Part shown: in pieces, positions 40,961 to 52,689 of the stretch
How positions within the stretch are numbered: the stretch's first letter is position 1
Layout: every line of letters begins with the position of its first letter
Origin: Smittium mucronatum
Lineage: Eukaryota; Kickxellomycota; Harpellomycetes; Harpellales; Legeriomycetaceae
Length of the DNA: 64,000 bases
Assembly: GCA_001953115.1 (NCBI GenBank)
Contig: LSSL01001338.1
Location: 5,550 to 69,549, forward strand
Direction: 5' to 3'
Position numbers and translations under genes: made by a program
The notes under the pieces: generated by a model
Databases searched by the model: none
What the model was told of the DNA's origin: nothing
The model's input: the letters and a program-made list of their open reading frames with translations, nothing else

Positions 40961-41047
40961 AGTATATTTTTTATCGAAATACAATTATAGTTTGTTTGAA
41001 TACTATGATAAAATGTAATGATTATATGAGTAAAAAATGCGCTTGAG
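40961..41047. repeat. DIRS internal complementary region
   Basis: Its reverse complement reads as the right terminus followed directly by the left terminus: one part matches 41234-41291 (CTCATATAAT, CATAGTATTCAA blocks) and the other matches 36761-36790 (ATAATTGTATTTCG). The two meet at a shared ATA. In DIRS-1 a region of similar size (about 88 bp) is thought to template joining of the two ends during circle formation. Confidence 0.8.
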
Positions 41048-41109
41048 ACCCAATCATCACACCCATGTACCTACTTAAAAAATTTAATTCCAATTCAAAG
41101 AAATTTACT

Positions 41110-41294
41110 TCTAGCACAAAAGTCGGTTCAGCATGGTAAAGATTCAGAAATGTGCACTTTAATCAATTTTTATAAATCGTTCTTTCTTTTGATTGGGTAT
41201 TTTCGAAAGATAATAAAACAGAACTACACACGTTAAGTGTATTTTTCTACTCATATAATTATTGTAGTTTTTCATAGTATTCAATCAAACTATA
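41110..41294 (-). repeat. DIRS right terminal repeat with outer extension
   Basis: Inverted counterpart of the left terminal repeat from ~41130 to 41249, then an outer ~45-bp extension (41250-41294) absent from the left end but complemented by the internal region at 40985-41040. Unequal ends of this kind are known from DIRS-1. Confidence 0.75.
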
Positions 41295-42119
41295 AGACTA
41301 CAGATATCCCTCACAGTTTGCGAGAGATAAGTTCCTAAAAATTAGCGAATGAGAAAAAATCACAAATCACGATGTATGATTTGGCTTAATTTTCAGCCAA
41401 ATATATTGGAATGCGCCCCAATTAAGATTTAGTGGCTAAAAAAACGCAAAAAAAAGGAACAAATCTTTGTTTTTACAGTCATAAAAATGAATTTGGTTCA
41501 AATTGGACCTAAAAAAAAAGTAGTGGGGGAGAAGGGGCGTTTAAATGATAATTATATTCATTTTTAGTAGAAAAATTTAGCGCATTTTGAGTTCCTACTA
41601 AATCGAACATTAACATGATTAAAGATATCATAATCATATTAATTTAATAGCTTTTGCCACATTTAAAGTATTTAAAGCTAAAATAATTATATTTAGTGTA
41701 CTTAAGTATATTAATTTCATTATGATTTTTCGTGGAGGAATATAAAACTTTGATAATGGGTATTCTATAAATATTCACTTATTTGGAAGCAAAAAGATAT
41801 ATGAAATCTTATCGATCAATTGAGAATCAATAATGATGATATAATTGAAATAAAAAGTGTCCATTATAGGTATAAAAGATTCAGGATATTTAGTTTCAAG
41901 ATACAATATTTTCTAGCAAAAACTAAAAAGCTGTCACAAGGTAATCTAGGATAATGAATTTATTTATATTTTCATTATATTAGATTACTGAGTCAAAATT
42001 AAACGGATCATACTTTATTTAAACCTCATATGAGTATCTACACTGATGATTTTTATATTTAAGTAGTGATACATTATTTTTTAACTTCTATATTAATCAC
42101 TACTGCAATAAATTCTAAA

Positions 42120-42700
42120 AAAATATTTGAAACGAGTAAAATTTTGCTTTTATATTCAAAAATAAGGGAAGTTATCAAGCAAATTTTATATTCGCCGATG
42201 ATATCGCCTTTATAAAGATAACAAACTTATAAATCATTTTCACATCGACTGAAATAATTCAAATATTTTTTATGAATCTGTAAACCTATTTGTACTATAA
42301 TTATCTAAAGCTATAAGTAAATTTATTTACTGTTTTTATAGCGAATACTTCAATTAAAGATGTTTTAGATGATAAATGTACAAAAAACACATCCACCAAC
42401 TTTAAACTGCTCCTAATTGAAAATTATATCTTTTCTAATACATATACTCTATACATTTCACTATTTTTATTTAATATATATTTACAAACTTTAGTTTTTT
42501 TATAAAGAAAAGAGCCTATTCATTATAAATTTCTAAACTTCGTTTTAATAGATTAAAAAATCACCCATTTCAACCATGTTAAATAAATAACAGTTGAATA
42601 GGTTATTAAAGACATCATATAGCAATGTTTCTGTAGAATTTTTTGGAATTAAAGAAAGCTAAAAAAATGCACTTTCTTATTTATGTGGCATCTAATCTTA
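42120..42700 (+). pseudogene. Possible LINE reverse-transcriptase fragment
   Basis: A frame reads QANFIFADDIAFIKI with F-A-D-D at 42191-42202, the catalytic motif context of non-LTR reverse transcriptases. After a shift the following ~150 bases read STEIIQIFFMNLQTYLYYNY-like sequence (stop codon read as Q), plausible for the next RT segment. The signal is short and other RT motifs were not found upstream, so chance cannot be excluded. If real, a LINE inserted into the Tigger element. Confidence 0.25.
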
Positions 42701-43009
42701 TGAAGTTTTATGAATAATACAGTTATGAATACTTCCACTTAAATACACTGAAAAGAATTAATATTATCGAATCATTGAATCTCAAAGTCCACTAGCCAAT
42801 TGAAGATTTATAAGAAATTTTTTCATATTATTTTAAACTGGGAATACATTTATTTTATAAAAATGTGGCTAAATAGACTTAGTGATTTAAAATTTCTTAA
42901 TTTTTATTTAAAAAATTTAATGATGAAAATTTCCTTTTTTTTTTAATGCATAAATTTTTTCTTAGTAACAGTTTAATGCATATCTTACTTTAATAATTGT
43001 ACTTGCTGA

Positions 43010-44582
43010 TCTGCTTTTATCTTGTCGTGTTTAGTTATAATAGACAGCTCCTTTTCAATTAGCATTAAACCTCTTTCAATAATTTTTTGAATATTTGAAG
43101 CTCATCAGAAACATCGTAGCGGTGGTTTAAGAAGCTCTCATTTTTTTCATAGTTTTCATATTCAGTAATATCATGTTCATTGGGGTCCTCATCGTACTCA
43201 ATAATCCCATCTATATCACTTATGTTTATATCTCCAAGGCCTACCCTGTCGCTTATTTCAACGCAATCTAGTTTCAAATTAATAATTATTTGAGATATTT
43301 CTTCTAAATCCGTGTCGCCTTTCCAAGGCATGATATTTTTATACACACCTCTGATAAAATAAATAGTTACCAAATCCTATGAATCGTGAATTGTATCTAT
43401 TTATTTTTTTTTATCGAATTGTTCCCAAAAATTTATTTCAGTATTTCCCTTTAATTCTAAAGGTTTGCTGAGCAGCTTTAAAGTTCAATTCAAATAGTAT
43501 TACTTAAAAGTGATATTACACCCCGAACAATCGAAAGATTATTAAAGTTGTATTTGGGGGGATAAAAACAAGTTTTAATTAATACTAATATCGTTTAATT
43601 ATTTTGGATACACGAATTAATTGTCTAAAATAAGTAATATTTTCAAGTCTATGTTATTTTTGCGGAAATATCCCCGCAATTAATTTCTTAACTCGATTTA
43701 AAATCTATCGCTGAATGTTATCTTGTTCATATAGGCTTTTTTAGAGGATCTCCAAACCTCAAAAAGATATTTTTTGTTTTTTCTCTCAGTGCTCTGGGAC
43801 TTTCATGTCTATAAATGGACAGCGGTTTAAATTTACAATCACCCGTAGAATTCGCACCCAGCATGATCGTTACTTTGTCTTTTGAAACTTTCTAGCCTGG
43901 TGCGAAATTTTTATTTATCGAATTAAATGTTCTGGATGGTATTCTTTTCCAATATAAGCAAGATTCATCGAGGTTGAAAATCTAAAAAAATAATAATTAT
44001 AAAAATTTTAAATTTTAAAAATTAAAAAATTAGATATTCACTTTGTAGAGAGGATAATTTCGTCATTCATTATCCTGCTTAACTGGTCTGGGAAGTTTTT
44101 AGCTGAATTTATATTTGTGCTAGCTGTCTCTTCAGAAAATTTTACATTATGAAGTCCTCTTTTTTTATAATTTTCAAACCAACCATTGCGTGCAACAAAA
44201 TTTACATCAGTCTCCTCTGGGAAAAATGCATTCAGTTCTCAAAAATATTTTTAGCCTTTTCTTTTATCTAAACTGTTGTTACTGCAGAGTTTTTTTCCTA
44301 GTTGGTTATTAATCCATACCTCTAGAAAATTTTCTGTATTCAGTGAAATACCAGGTCTTGAGACATAAGATTTAATTGAGCCTGGTTTAGATGACGTTTT
44401 TTCAGCCTCATTGATTTTTCGAGTTTCATTTTATTATATATTATTGCGCTTTCATTAACCCCATTTATTATTGCAACTTTATTTACGTTTTTTTCGGTCT
44501 GAATACTCATCAATACATCTATTTTTTCAGAAATTGAAATTGACTTCCTTTTTTTATAGACAGATCTTAGTTCATTTTATAA
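43010..44582 (-). pseudogene. pogo/Tigger-like transposase (CENP-B type), interrupted
   Basis: Read 44582 to 43010. The N-terminal helix-turn-helix region reads KKRKSISISEKIDVL followed by VNKVAIINGVNESAI (44570-44430). The second DNA-binding part includes NFVARNGWFENYKKRG (~44210-44160). The DDE core reads IFNLDESCLYWKRIPSRTF (~43982-43925) with the first catalytic Asp, then KVSKDKVTIMLGANSTGDCK, KPLSIYRHESPRAL, VWRSSKKAYMNKITFSD, and LLILDN (43637-43620) with the second Asp. The third acidic block (YPPKYNF, RGVISLL) is degenerate. The C-terminal ~100 codons (43373-43065) are open and acidic, typical of the family tail. At least one in-frame stop and several frameshifts inactivate it. Tigger/pogo enzymes cut and paste at TA sites. 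Confidence 0.85.
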
Positions 44583-44857
44583 TAAAAAATATAAAAAGAA
44601 TTTTAAGTAGAAATTAAATTAGGAAACGCTGAGAACTCCCTAAATTATGAAACATGAAGTTTTCAATTTTATCTTGGTATAACTAGTTTAGATACGATTT
44701 GACATAATCTTCAAAAATTTTATAGATTCAATTTGATTGGATAGTAGTGCATAGAAAATGGTAAGGTTTCGAGAATCTCGAAAAGATAAAAAAATTTATA
44801 ATTCACGAAACTAAGAAAAACGCAAATCGAGAGTTCCGGAATTATGAGGGATAAATA

Positions 44858-45984
44858 TATGATTTTTTGCGTAAAATATCAAAAAATCAAAAAAATAAAC
44901 CAATTGAGTTACCCCAAGGTTATTTATAACGTAAATATACAACACTGATTCTTTTAGTAAACTTTTTAATAAAAGCCTAAAGATAATTCTTTAGAGAATT
45001 TTACCACCTCAATTTTTAAAAAATAAAAATTCAAAAAAATTCGAAAAAATTCAAAACTTTTTTCTGGTTAGAAAATAAAGATCGGAAAATAATTTTAAAA
45101 TATAAAAAATTAGGTGTAAACTTGAAATTATATTTAGTAAACTGAATATTTTTTGGAAAATCTGCTGAATTAAAAATTTTTGACTATATAAGCTGAAAAA
45201 TAATTGCATTATGATCTGAATACCTTTTTTTTTGCTTTCATTTAGAATATCTCTACTAATTCATTTATATTAAAGTATTTGACATGATTATTAGAATTTA
45301 AAATTCTATATACATCAAAAATAAAAAATTGTATCGATTCAAAGCATGAAAGCTTTTTTATTTGTAAATAAAATTTCTGAGGTTTGGTCGACCTTATTTA
45401 ACTTTTTATGGGTAATAAAATGCAATTTTTAGTTTAATTTTCATAGATATATTTAATACACCCTTAAAAATATGCTATATATTTAACAATAATTGTAAAA
45501 AATCGAGTATTCCGGATCTAAATAAATAGAACAGATTTTAAAACTAGTTTTTATATATGGCACCTAATTTTTAAAAATTATTATAAATATTCATAAAAAA
45601 ATATTGAAATCGTAGTAAAAAAATTGCTAAATGAATTGGAGATCTGAAAACATAAAATTAAAATGCATCGTAAAAAGAATATTACTACATCAAACCACAC
45701 TTTGATTATTTTGTTTAATCCAATCAAATATTAATTTTAAAAAAGGATTCTAAGATACTCCGGAATGATTGCCTCTATTTCAAAATTTGAAAAAGTTCAA
45801 ATCAATTAGTATCTAATAGATATTAATTGAATATATTCCGCTAGAAATAAAGAATAAAAATGGATATAAGCTATAAAATTTTAGCCACCCAAGATTCTAG
45901 ATTAATTTCTTACATTTTTTTAACCCAGTTTTTTGTTCTTGTGTTGAATAATATTTTTCTGCTCATGGAGGCATAAAGTTTTCG
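44858..45984. other. AT-rich stretch, nothing recognised
   Basis: A segment near 45510 (AAATCGAGTATTCCGGA) resembles the Tigger right end at 44825 and could be a relic of a related terminus. No gene seen. Confidence 0.45.
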
Positions 45985-46303
45985 TTTTTTTTTTGTATTA
46001 CGGAATTTTATTGTAAGATAAAATTATTAAAAACTATAATATGAAAGCGTGAAAAAAAGAAAGTTAATTATAGAATTTTATATAATCCTAAATAAATGAG
46101 CTACTCTGCATGACTAACTGCTGCATACCTACGGGCAAAAGATGCAGTCTATTAACGAGAGATACCCCTTTTCAGAGCTTCAAGTAGGTGTATTACTAAG
46201 GCTAAATGATGCCAAGAGTTAAGCCCTTTTATAGAAAAAAATATTTCATTGAAGCTATTGAACTCAAGATAGGAATTTAGATCTAAAAGGATAATTTTTA
46301 TAG
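45985..46303 (-). repeat. Family A repeat, copy 6 (5'-truncated, old)
   Basis: On the minus strand the last ~310 bases of family A are recognisable at low identity, from TCCTTTTAGATCTAAATTCC to TTCCGTAATAC plus A-run. Landmarks such as CTACTTGAAGC and TTTGCCCGTAGGTATGCAGC keep their order. The 5' half is absent. Confidence 0.8.
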
Positions 46304-49300
46304 TTAATTCTAAAAAATTATCAAAAAAATGTCATATGAATTAAAATTTAACGTTGATTCGACATTCAAGCTTATAAAAGAAGTTTATACTGTAATAATA
46401 ATGATATTAACAGAAATAAAACAAAAATTTAGCTCATTTGAAATTTTTCTAGTAAGCAAAAAGTAAAATTAATACTGAAAAAGTTTTTTTCTAAACATTC
46501 CTAAAGGGAGCAAGGAATTTCAGTTATAATTCATCTTTAGACAATCTGGGTACAGATTTAGCACCCCAGATAGCAAAAGTATTAAAAAAAATTCTTTAAA
46601 ATTATCAGGACACAATTTTCGTATCACTTTTAGAAAAATATGAAGAATATATAAAGAAAAAAAGGGAAAAAACCAGAGAATATATATAAAAGATATCAAT
46701 AGGATGATTTTAATTTCCGCAGTAATTATATTCAAGATCTCATTATATAATATATATCAAATTGTAGCCACTTCAGATTTACGATTGAAATTTTAGAAAA
46801 AATAAATAAAAATCGCTTTGAAAAAACCCCTAATTTGTTTGAGGATCTTGTATATTTTTTCCAGTGAAAAAAATGACTTAGAAGATTTAGCAGATCTTTT
46901 TTCGAGAATTTTTTAGGATAAATCCCTTCCAATTCCTTCGACTCCATTAATTTTTTTCGCGTTTTTAAATTAATTATTGAATATTAAGGAACAACAGTAT
47001 CTATAATTTAAATAAAGAAAGTTTAATGAAATTTCTACCTTTTAAATTTTTGGTTGATTGTCTAGATTTGCACTTGAATATGTTTTTTACTCATTATTAG
47101 GTACATATATAAATCGATAAATAAATATTAAAAATGATAAAAAAAATATTTAAAGATAAAGATGTGCATATATTTATATGAATTACTGATCTTAATAAAA
47201 AAACGGGTCAATTAATATGTAATTTTCTAATAAAAGAAAACCAATCGGAAGAACAAAGAATAAAAATTTACAGGGATAAGGAAGAAAACTCTTGTGTTAT
47301 TTTTAATTTTTTTAGTTTGTTATAAATATAAAATGTACAAAAAAAAAATTCTCATTAAAACAAATAATAAAATTAGTAGAAGTTTTTTTTTGCAATTAAA
47401 TAAAATTAAGAAAGAAAGTTTTTTGTTGTTATTTTTTTCAAAAAAAACCATTTCTTCGAAATATTAAAAAAAATAAATTGTAAAATTTATGATAAATTAG
47501 TTGAGAAGTAGATATGACCATATAATATATTATATTGATGATGCATTTAAATATGAAAATTTTGAATAGGTAATAAGATAATTTTTTTTTTATGAAAGAA
47601 TTTATTAAATTATAATTTTTTTTAGAAAAATTAAGAGAGAAGTTAGGGGTTTTTGAAGATTTATAGGGTGTAAAGTTTTTGTTATGTTGAAAAAATTGAG
47701 GTTTATAAGGATTTCTAAGAAGTTTTGGAAGTTTAGATAACAGAGAATATTAAAAATATACAGGGTTTCAATACTTTTAAGCTATTGATACAGAAATTTC
47801 GGTTATAAAAGTTGAAGAGGTTGTAATTGCTGAGATATTCAAGGAAATTAAATAGGTTTGAGCTGCTGAGAAAAATAATCTAGTTAAAGTGGTTGTATTA
47901 GTTAGGATAATTGATTAAGTTTAAGCATAAAAAGCATTTGTGAAATTTGTGAAAGATCTGCAATTCGATGGGGTTGAGGCAGTTGAAGCAGTTGTGTTAG
48001 TTGAATTTTTTCGATATCTGAGTAGGTTTAGTCAGGTTTGATATTTGAGGCGGTTAAAAAATATTAGGCAGCCGAAAAAGGTTATAATTATATAAAGTAA
48101 ATATAATAGGGGTGTTGAGCAAGTTTTATAAGTTTTATCATATGATGCGGTTGTGTCAGTTGAAGAATTTTTGGAAATTATAAAAAATTTAGCAATTTTA
48201 TCAGTTTAGATATCGATAGATTAAAGGAAGTTGATGAAGTATTTTTGGAATAAACATTAGGAGCAGTTTTTAAATACAATTATTTGTGACATCTGTGTAA
48301 TTACTGAAAGTTGATGTTCTTTAGAAATTTAATAGCTGAAGCATTTAAGAAAGCTTATTGTAAGCATCAGGTTTATTATATGAATAAGATATGATAATTA
48401 AAAGATATAAATTTTTTTGAAAAAATTAACTTCCAAAATTTGGAATTTATTTTTCTATTCAGATCTCTACGATATCTGAGTTATGTTTTATGTTTGAAAA
48501 AAAGAGGAAATTTAGTCCAATTAAGATCTGATCATTGCAGCTTTCAATCTTAAAAAAAAAAGATGTGATTTTTTTTTTATACTTAGAGATTAGTGATGAT
48601 TTGGTTCAATTTAAATTACACCGTTAGCTTTATTTAACCACTAAAACCGGAAATAAATATTAAAATTACGAAAATCTCTAAATTTTTAATTTTAATCATT
48701 TTTGAACTAATATATTTTTTTGATTGTATAATCAAATCTGAATTTAAATTCTGAGAACTCATGATTTATTTACGCTATTCTTTAAAAATTTATTTTTCAC
48801 GAGGTCCTCTAAAAAGAAATAAGAAATATCACCATAAAACTCTTTTTTTATGCAAAAGTGATATGTGGTTTTAAAATTATTTTTACACTTTTTCTCATTA
48901 AACTTCAATTTCATAATATTTTATCATCAGTTTGTTTGAAAATGGTTGCATAACTACAATCAATCGCAGTAATAAAAGTTTTACCCATTATGAACCTTAT
49001 AAAATGAATTGCTTTAAGATCTGATTTTGGTTTTGTGAAGATTTTAATTCTTATTAAATTCGAAAGGATCACGTATTATTTATTTTCTTTATTATATTTT
49101 AGCCTGCTCATCGCTGATGGCTTGAAAAATTACATTTAATTTTTCCTCATTTTTCTTATTTGACTTGTATTGTTTTTATCACATTTGATAAATCAAGAAG
49201 TTATACCAAATATAATATTTAATTTTATATAATTGGATAGAAAATTAAATTTGGGCCTGCTAAGGGTTAAGGTTTGTTCAACCCCTCATTTCTTAAATAA

Positions 49301-49500
49301 AGCAAAGCATATCAATAAAAATGGGAAATTTAGCCACTATTTACATAAGCGATAATTCGAAATTTTAGTATTAATATGAAATTTTTTTATATTGTCGGAA
49401 GCGGTTAAAATATATCAGTTAAACTGATACAATTCGTCGCTCTTAAACTGTTATTGTGCGGCTAAAAGAAAGGCAATACTAAGTGCAATATTTTTAGTAC
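46304..49500. other. AT-rich stretch with a G-strand-biased low-complexity zone
   Basis: 47640-48260 is richer in G on the plus strand and repeats a GTTGTRTTAGTTGAA-like motif at irregular spacing; its frames read VEEVVIAE, VEAVVLVE, AVVSVEE between stops. The minus-strand frames 46520-46735 and 46732-46947 have no recognisable domain. Confidence 0.45.
47810..48200 (+). repeat. Degenerate irregular repeat, Val/Glu-rich in one frame
   Basis: Copies of a GGTTGTAATTGCTGAG / GGTTGTATTAGTTAGG / AGTTGTGTTAGTTGAA / GGTTGTGTCAGTTGAA motif start near 47819, 47890, 47987 and 48148. They may be relics of a repeat-rich protein or a decayed satellite. Confidence 0.4.
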
Positions 49501-49513
49501 ACTCTACGCCCTT

Positions 49514-49889
49514 TCACAGCAGAGACTTTAGGGCAGGTATTGCTCCCTTACACCGCATATCCAAACTTCGCCCATTGCTCCCTGCACTAACAACACTAAG
49601 TGTTTGTAGAGCCTCCGCGGTAGGAATAACAGGTGAGAACCTTGCCCGAGGGTTGGGACCGGAACTTAACGAAAGTTCCAATAAAGAAGATACAAAATCT
49701 TCCATAACTGGTCCTCCCGCCATATATATCGATGGGTCTATGCCTCCAATTAGTTCAAGGGTATCAGTAGAGAGGGATGCCAAGTAACACTATCTTTATC
49801 TTCATCAACCTCTCTCCAAGTCTCAACCTTTGGGGCAAACCAATAAGGGTAAGCGCCGGACTTTATCAACTCATGGTTGCGCATAACCA
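49514..49889 (-). pseudogene. Unrecognised protein fragment in a GC-richer island
   Basis: On the minus strand a frame from ATG 49890 reads HELIKSGAYPYWFAPKVETW, then EDKDSVTWHPSL. After a frameshift near 49783 it continues as an 89-codon frame (STDTLELIGGIDPSIYMAGG ... CKGAIPALKSLL) to the stop near 49514. Base composition differs sharply from the surroundings, suggesting recent arrival. It starts right at the end of a candidate LTR, so a gag or leader region of a truncated LTR retrotransposon is possible, but I recognise no gag motif. The opposite strand is also open (49575-49787), so even the coding strand is not certain. Confidence 0.35.
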
Positions 49890-50184
49890 TGCCCACATAT
49901 CTATTAAGCTAATGCCTCGCAAAATTGACTACAAATAATTTAACTATAAACCTACTTACAGATAATCAGCCCAGTCCACTAAAGTAACAACACAATATAT
50001 ACTTAAGACAACACGAGTAACAAAGACGTAAAATATAAAATAATTATATTCCGACAAAAGAGGAAAAACTAACTATACATATATCCATGACTATAAAGTG
50101 AACTAAAACAATCCTGAAGCGTGCTAAGAATTTCAGACAATAAGGGACGTAGCCTCACATAGGACGAAAATGCGCGTCCTACCA
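49890..50184 (-). mobile_element. Candidate solo or 5' long terminal repeat
   Basis: On the minus strand this segment starts TGGTAGGACG and ends GTGGGCA (a TG...CA structure of ~295 bp), and is directly followed by TGGTTATGCGCAACCATGAG, which begins with TGG as primer-binding sites do. It holds a short hairpin (TAGGACG/CGTCCTA). No second LTR is in the window, so the call rests on termini and composition only. Confidence 0.3.
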
Positions 50185-51430
50185 CTTTAATATTTAAACC
50201 AAAAATTAGAGAACCATTTATTTGTTCATAAATTAAACCATTAAATTTACATATTATTGCAAAATTTTGAGTTAATATAGTTAAGATAGAAGTGCCAACT
50301 TAATTAGTTGAGGAATTTAAGCATATTTAAGAGAATAGTTTTTTTGGGTTTTTGTCTTGTATTTTTGAATGTATATTTTTATTAGTCCACAAATTTCTTG
50401 TAATAAAGGTTTTTTATTTTTACTTCATGATAACCGCTGAATTTTATTTATGTTATTTATATTGCCTATTTTATTACCTATATTAAAAGTAATTTTGTCT
50501 TACTTTAAATACTTATTTACAAAAGCTGTATTATAGATTAATTATTTGGCTTAAAATATCATAAATATTCAGTCATTTCTTAAATTCCAATATCTCAATG
50601 GTTTATTGGTTTTTAAATAGATATGTAAATAGCGATATTAGACAGAGAAGTATTCAAGATATAAATTCTGAATTATTGTATAAAAACATTCTTACTTAAA
50701 AAAAACTATTTTTTAAATATATTATAATATTTGAGCTCAAAATATTCGATAAAAACTTTTTTTCGGTTAAGAAAAAATAAAATTATATAAAGAAACTTTA
50801 TGAAAACCATTTTTTTTAGACTTCTATGTTTTAATTTTCGGATTATATTGGCTAAATCAAAAGACTAACTTTTTTTTTTTTGGGGTTTCAAAAAAAATAT
50901 TCGGATTTGTGCTTAAAATTTCAGGATTTAATTTCAATTATTTTTTTTCATTGTTCTGATTCACATACAAAATTTTATATATCAAATTTCATCTTCTGTA
51001 TAAAAATGATTTCATTAATAACCATACTAAGTTTTTTGAATGTGTATATTCTCTTATCTTTTGAAATAATAATCATACCTTTGAAATAAATATTATACGA
51101 TATAATATTTTCTAAGAGCCCATAAAGCATTTTTTTTTAAAAAAAATAAAATAAAGCCCCAAAATTTAAACTGGATAGATGCTAAATCAGCTTTACGCAA
51201 ATAAGGCCATTCATAAAAACTTACACACACTTAAATTTTAAAAAATGAGTAAATTAACACCAATTTACATATATTTTAAGAGTTTATAAAAACTTTAAAT
51301 ACGGGTTAGGTAATATACAACTGCTTTATAAATATATTTTTTCGGTTTTAATTGGTATTATAAGTTATTAAATAAAATTCTGCATTTTTGGAATTTTCCT
51401 GCAGTTCAATTTTTTTCCTACGATTTAGAT
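50185..51430. other. AT-rich stretch, nothing recognised
   Basis: The plus frame 50880-51089 is Phe/Ile-rich with no recognisable features. Confidence 0.5.
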
Positions 51431-52030
51431 GTTTTTTTTTTGTATCATGGTATATTATTGTAAGATAACGCCATTAAAAACTATACTAAAAAATATATCA
51501 AAAACAGAAAAAGGCGTATATAAAAGTTTATTTTTCTAACTATAATAAGCTCCTCTGCCGGGCTATCAGCAGTAAACCTTCGGGAAAATGTACAATATAC
51601 CGCCCAAAGGATTCCTACAGAAATATCTTCAATTAAGCTGGAGTTGAGGTAGTTTATATTCGATAATTAAGCCTTTTGATATTAAACTAAAGTTATTTGA
51701 AACGATCATGTCCCTATTAGAGGATTATTTCTAACAGGATTAATAAAATTGGGCTCCTACCTAAATTCCGTATTGATCGAAATGGCTTTCATACAAATAA
51801 CTGTTGGACTCTGAGATCCGTCTGATTGTCTAATCCTGGACTTGTGGCAAGAAAATTAATCAGCTTTTCTAAAAGATCGGTTCCTCAGGTTTCGAGATTG
51901 TTCTTGTCTGAACCTCTGTCCTCCGAATCTCTGTGTGCTATATCCGCTACTCCCAACAGAAAAAAGTGCAACGCTCTGTGAGATTTTAGATAGTGTGCTT
52001 TGAAAAGAAAACTACTTAAGCCCCTAAAAG
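51431..52030 (-). repeat. Family A repeat, copy 7 (near full length, old)
   Basis: On the minus strand almost the whole family can be followed, from GGGGCTTAAGTAG at the 5' side to ACCATGATAC plus A-run. Many substitutions relative to copies 2-5 and erosion of the first ~30 bases show it is an older insertion. Anchors: GGGAGTAGCGGATATAGC, AATCAGACGGATCTCAG, TTTTATTAATCCTGTTAGAA. Confidence 0.85.
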
Positions 52031-52680
52031 TAATCCTCTTTAAATATCCTTTTTTTATTTTACACCAATAAAAATAATTTGATGTTTGTGTTGATAATTT
52101 TTTTTGGAAATTAAAATTTTTAAAAAATTACATTAAATTTATTGTTTAATTGGGCTTATATATTGAAGCTTGTAACATTTTTACTGTTTATTAAAATTTT
52201 TTAGAACAAAAATCACAATTTTGGGGTATTTACCCAGTCAATGGAAGTTTGGATATATTGACTAAGAGCTATTTTTTATAAATTTCGAGATTTGTTTCTC
52301 GAAATTCTGCGTAAAAAAAAAGTTTCTCGAAATTACAAGAATAAAATAAATATTTCAACTCCTATTACCATTTCTGGGCCCAAATTCATCAATCTCCTTT
52401 ATCCATGAAAATTACCAACTTAATTGGCTTGAGTTTCAGTGCTATCCAATAGTGTATAGACAAAATATATCCAAAGATAGCATTCATGAATAAAGAATAT
52501 GCCATTTTTGTTTTTCCATTTCTGAAAGGGTTAAATAATTGTGAAGCCAAATTTACTTAATTTTTGCAATTGCAAATGCAGAATCCCCAATTAAAGTTAG
52601 GGAATGAAAATGCAGGAAAAAATCAGAAATGCAGAATATACTTATAAATCACAGATTTTCAAAAAAGACCGCATAAATTT
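52031..52680. other. AT-rich spacer between family A copy 7 and the LINE
   Basis: Contains the third, most diverged copy (52365-52410) of the dispersed motif at 19170 and 24290, and a TTTCTCGAAATT duplication (52289-52334). Confidence 0.45.
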
Positions 52681-52689
52681 ACTCAGAGT

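Larger units (their letters stand above)
36761..41294 (+). mobile_element. DIRS-type tyrosine-recombinase retrotransposon, mutated
   Basis: The sequence shows, in order, a left terminal repeat, a gag-like ORF1, reverse transcriptase, RNase H, a tyrosine recombinase, an internal complementary region, and a right inverted terminal repeat with an extra outer extension. This is the architecture of DIRS-1-like elements, which replicate through a circular intermediate and integrate by recombinase without target-site duplication; none is seen at the ends. Length is ~4.5 kb including a ~170-bp secondary insertion. All reading frames carry stops or frameshifts and the reverse-transcriptase active site is altered, so this copy is inactive. 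Confidence 0.85.
41301..44857 (-). mobile_element. pogo/Tigger-like DNA transposon, mutated
   Basis: It contains a full-length broken Tigger transposase. Candidate ends are CAGATATCCCTCA (41301-41313) and TGAGGGATAAATA (44845-44857), inverted relative to each other in 10 of 13 positions and each next to TA, the usual target of this superfamily. The inner terminal sequences (a GCGAGAGATAAGTTCC block on the left, GAGAGTTCCGGAATTATG on the right) resemble Tigger termini but do not pair well with each other, so the boundaries are tentative. The left 1.7 kb is longer than expected and may include another insertion (see 42120). Confidence 0.5.

Noticed and set aside
49575..49787. Plus-strand 70-codon frame in the GC-rich island
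   Set aside because: Shadow of the longer minus-strand frame, which continues in a second frame toward the candidate LTR; kept only as a caveat on strand.
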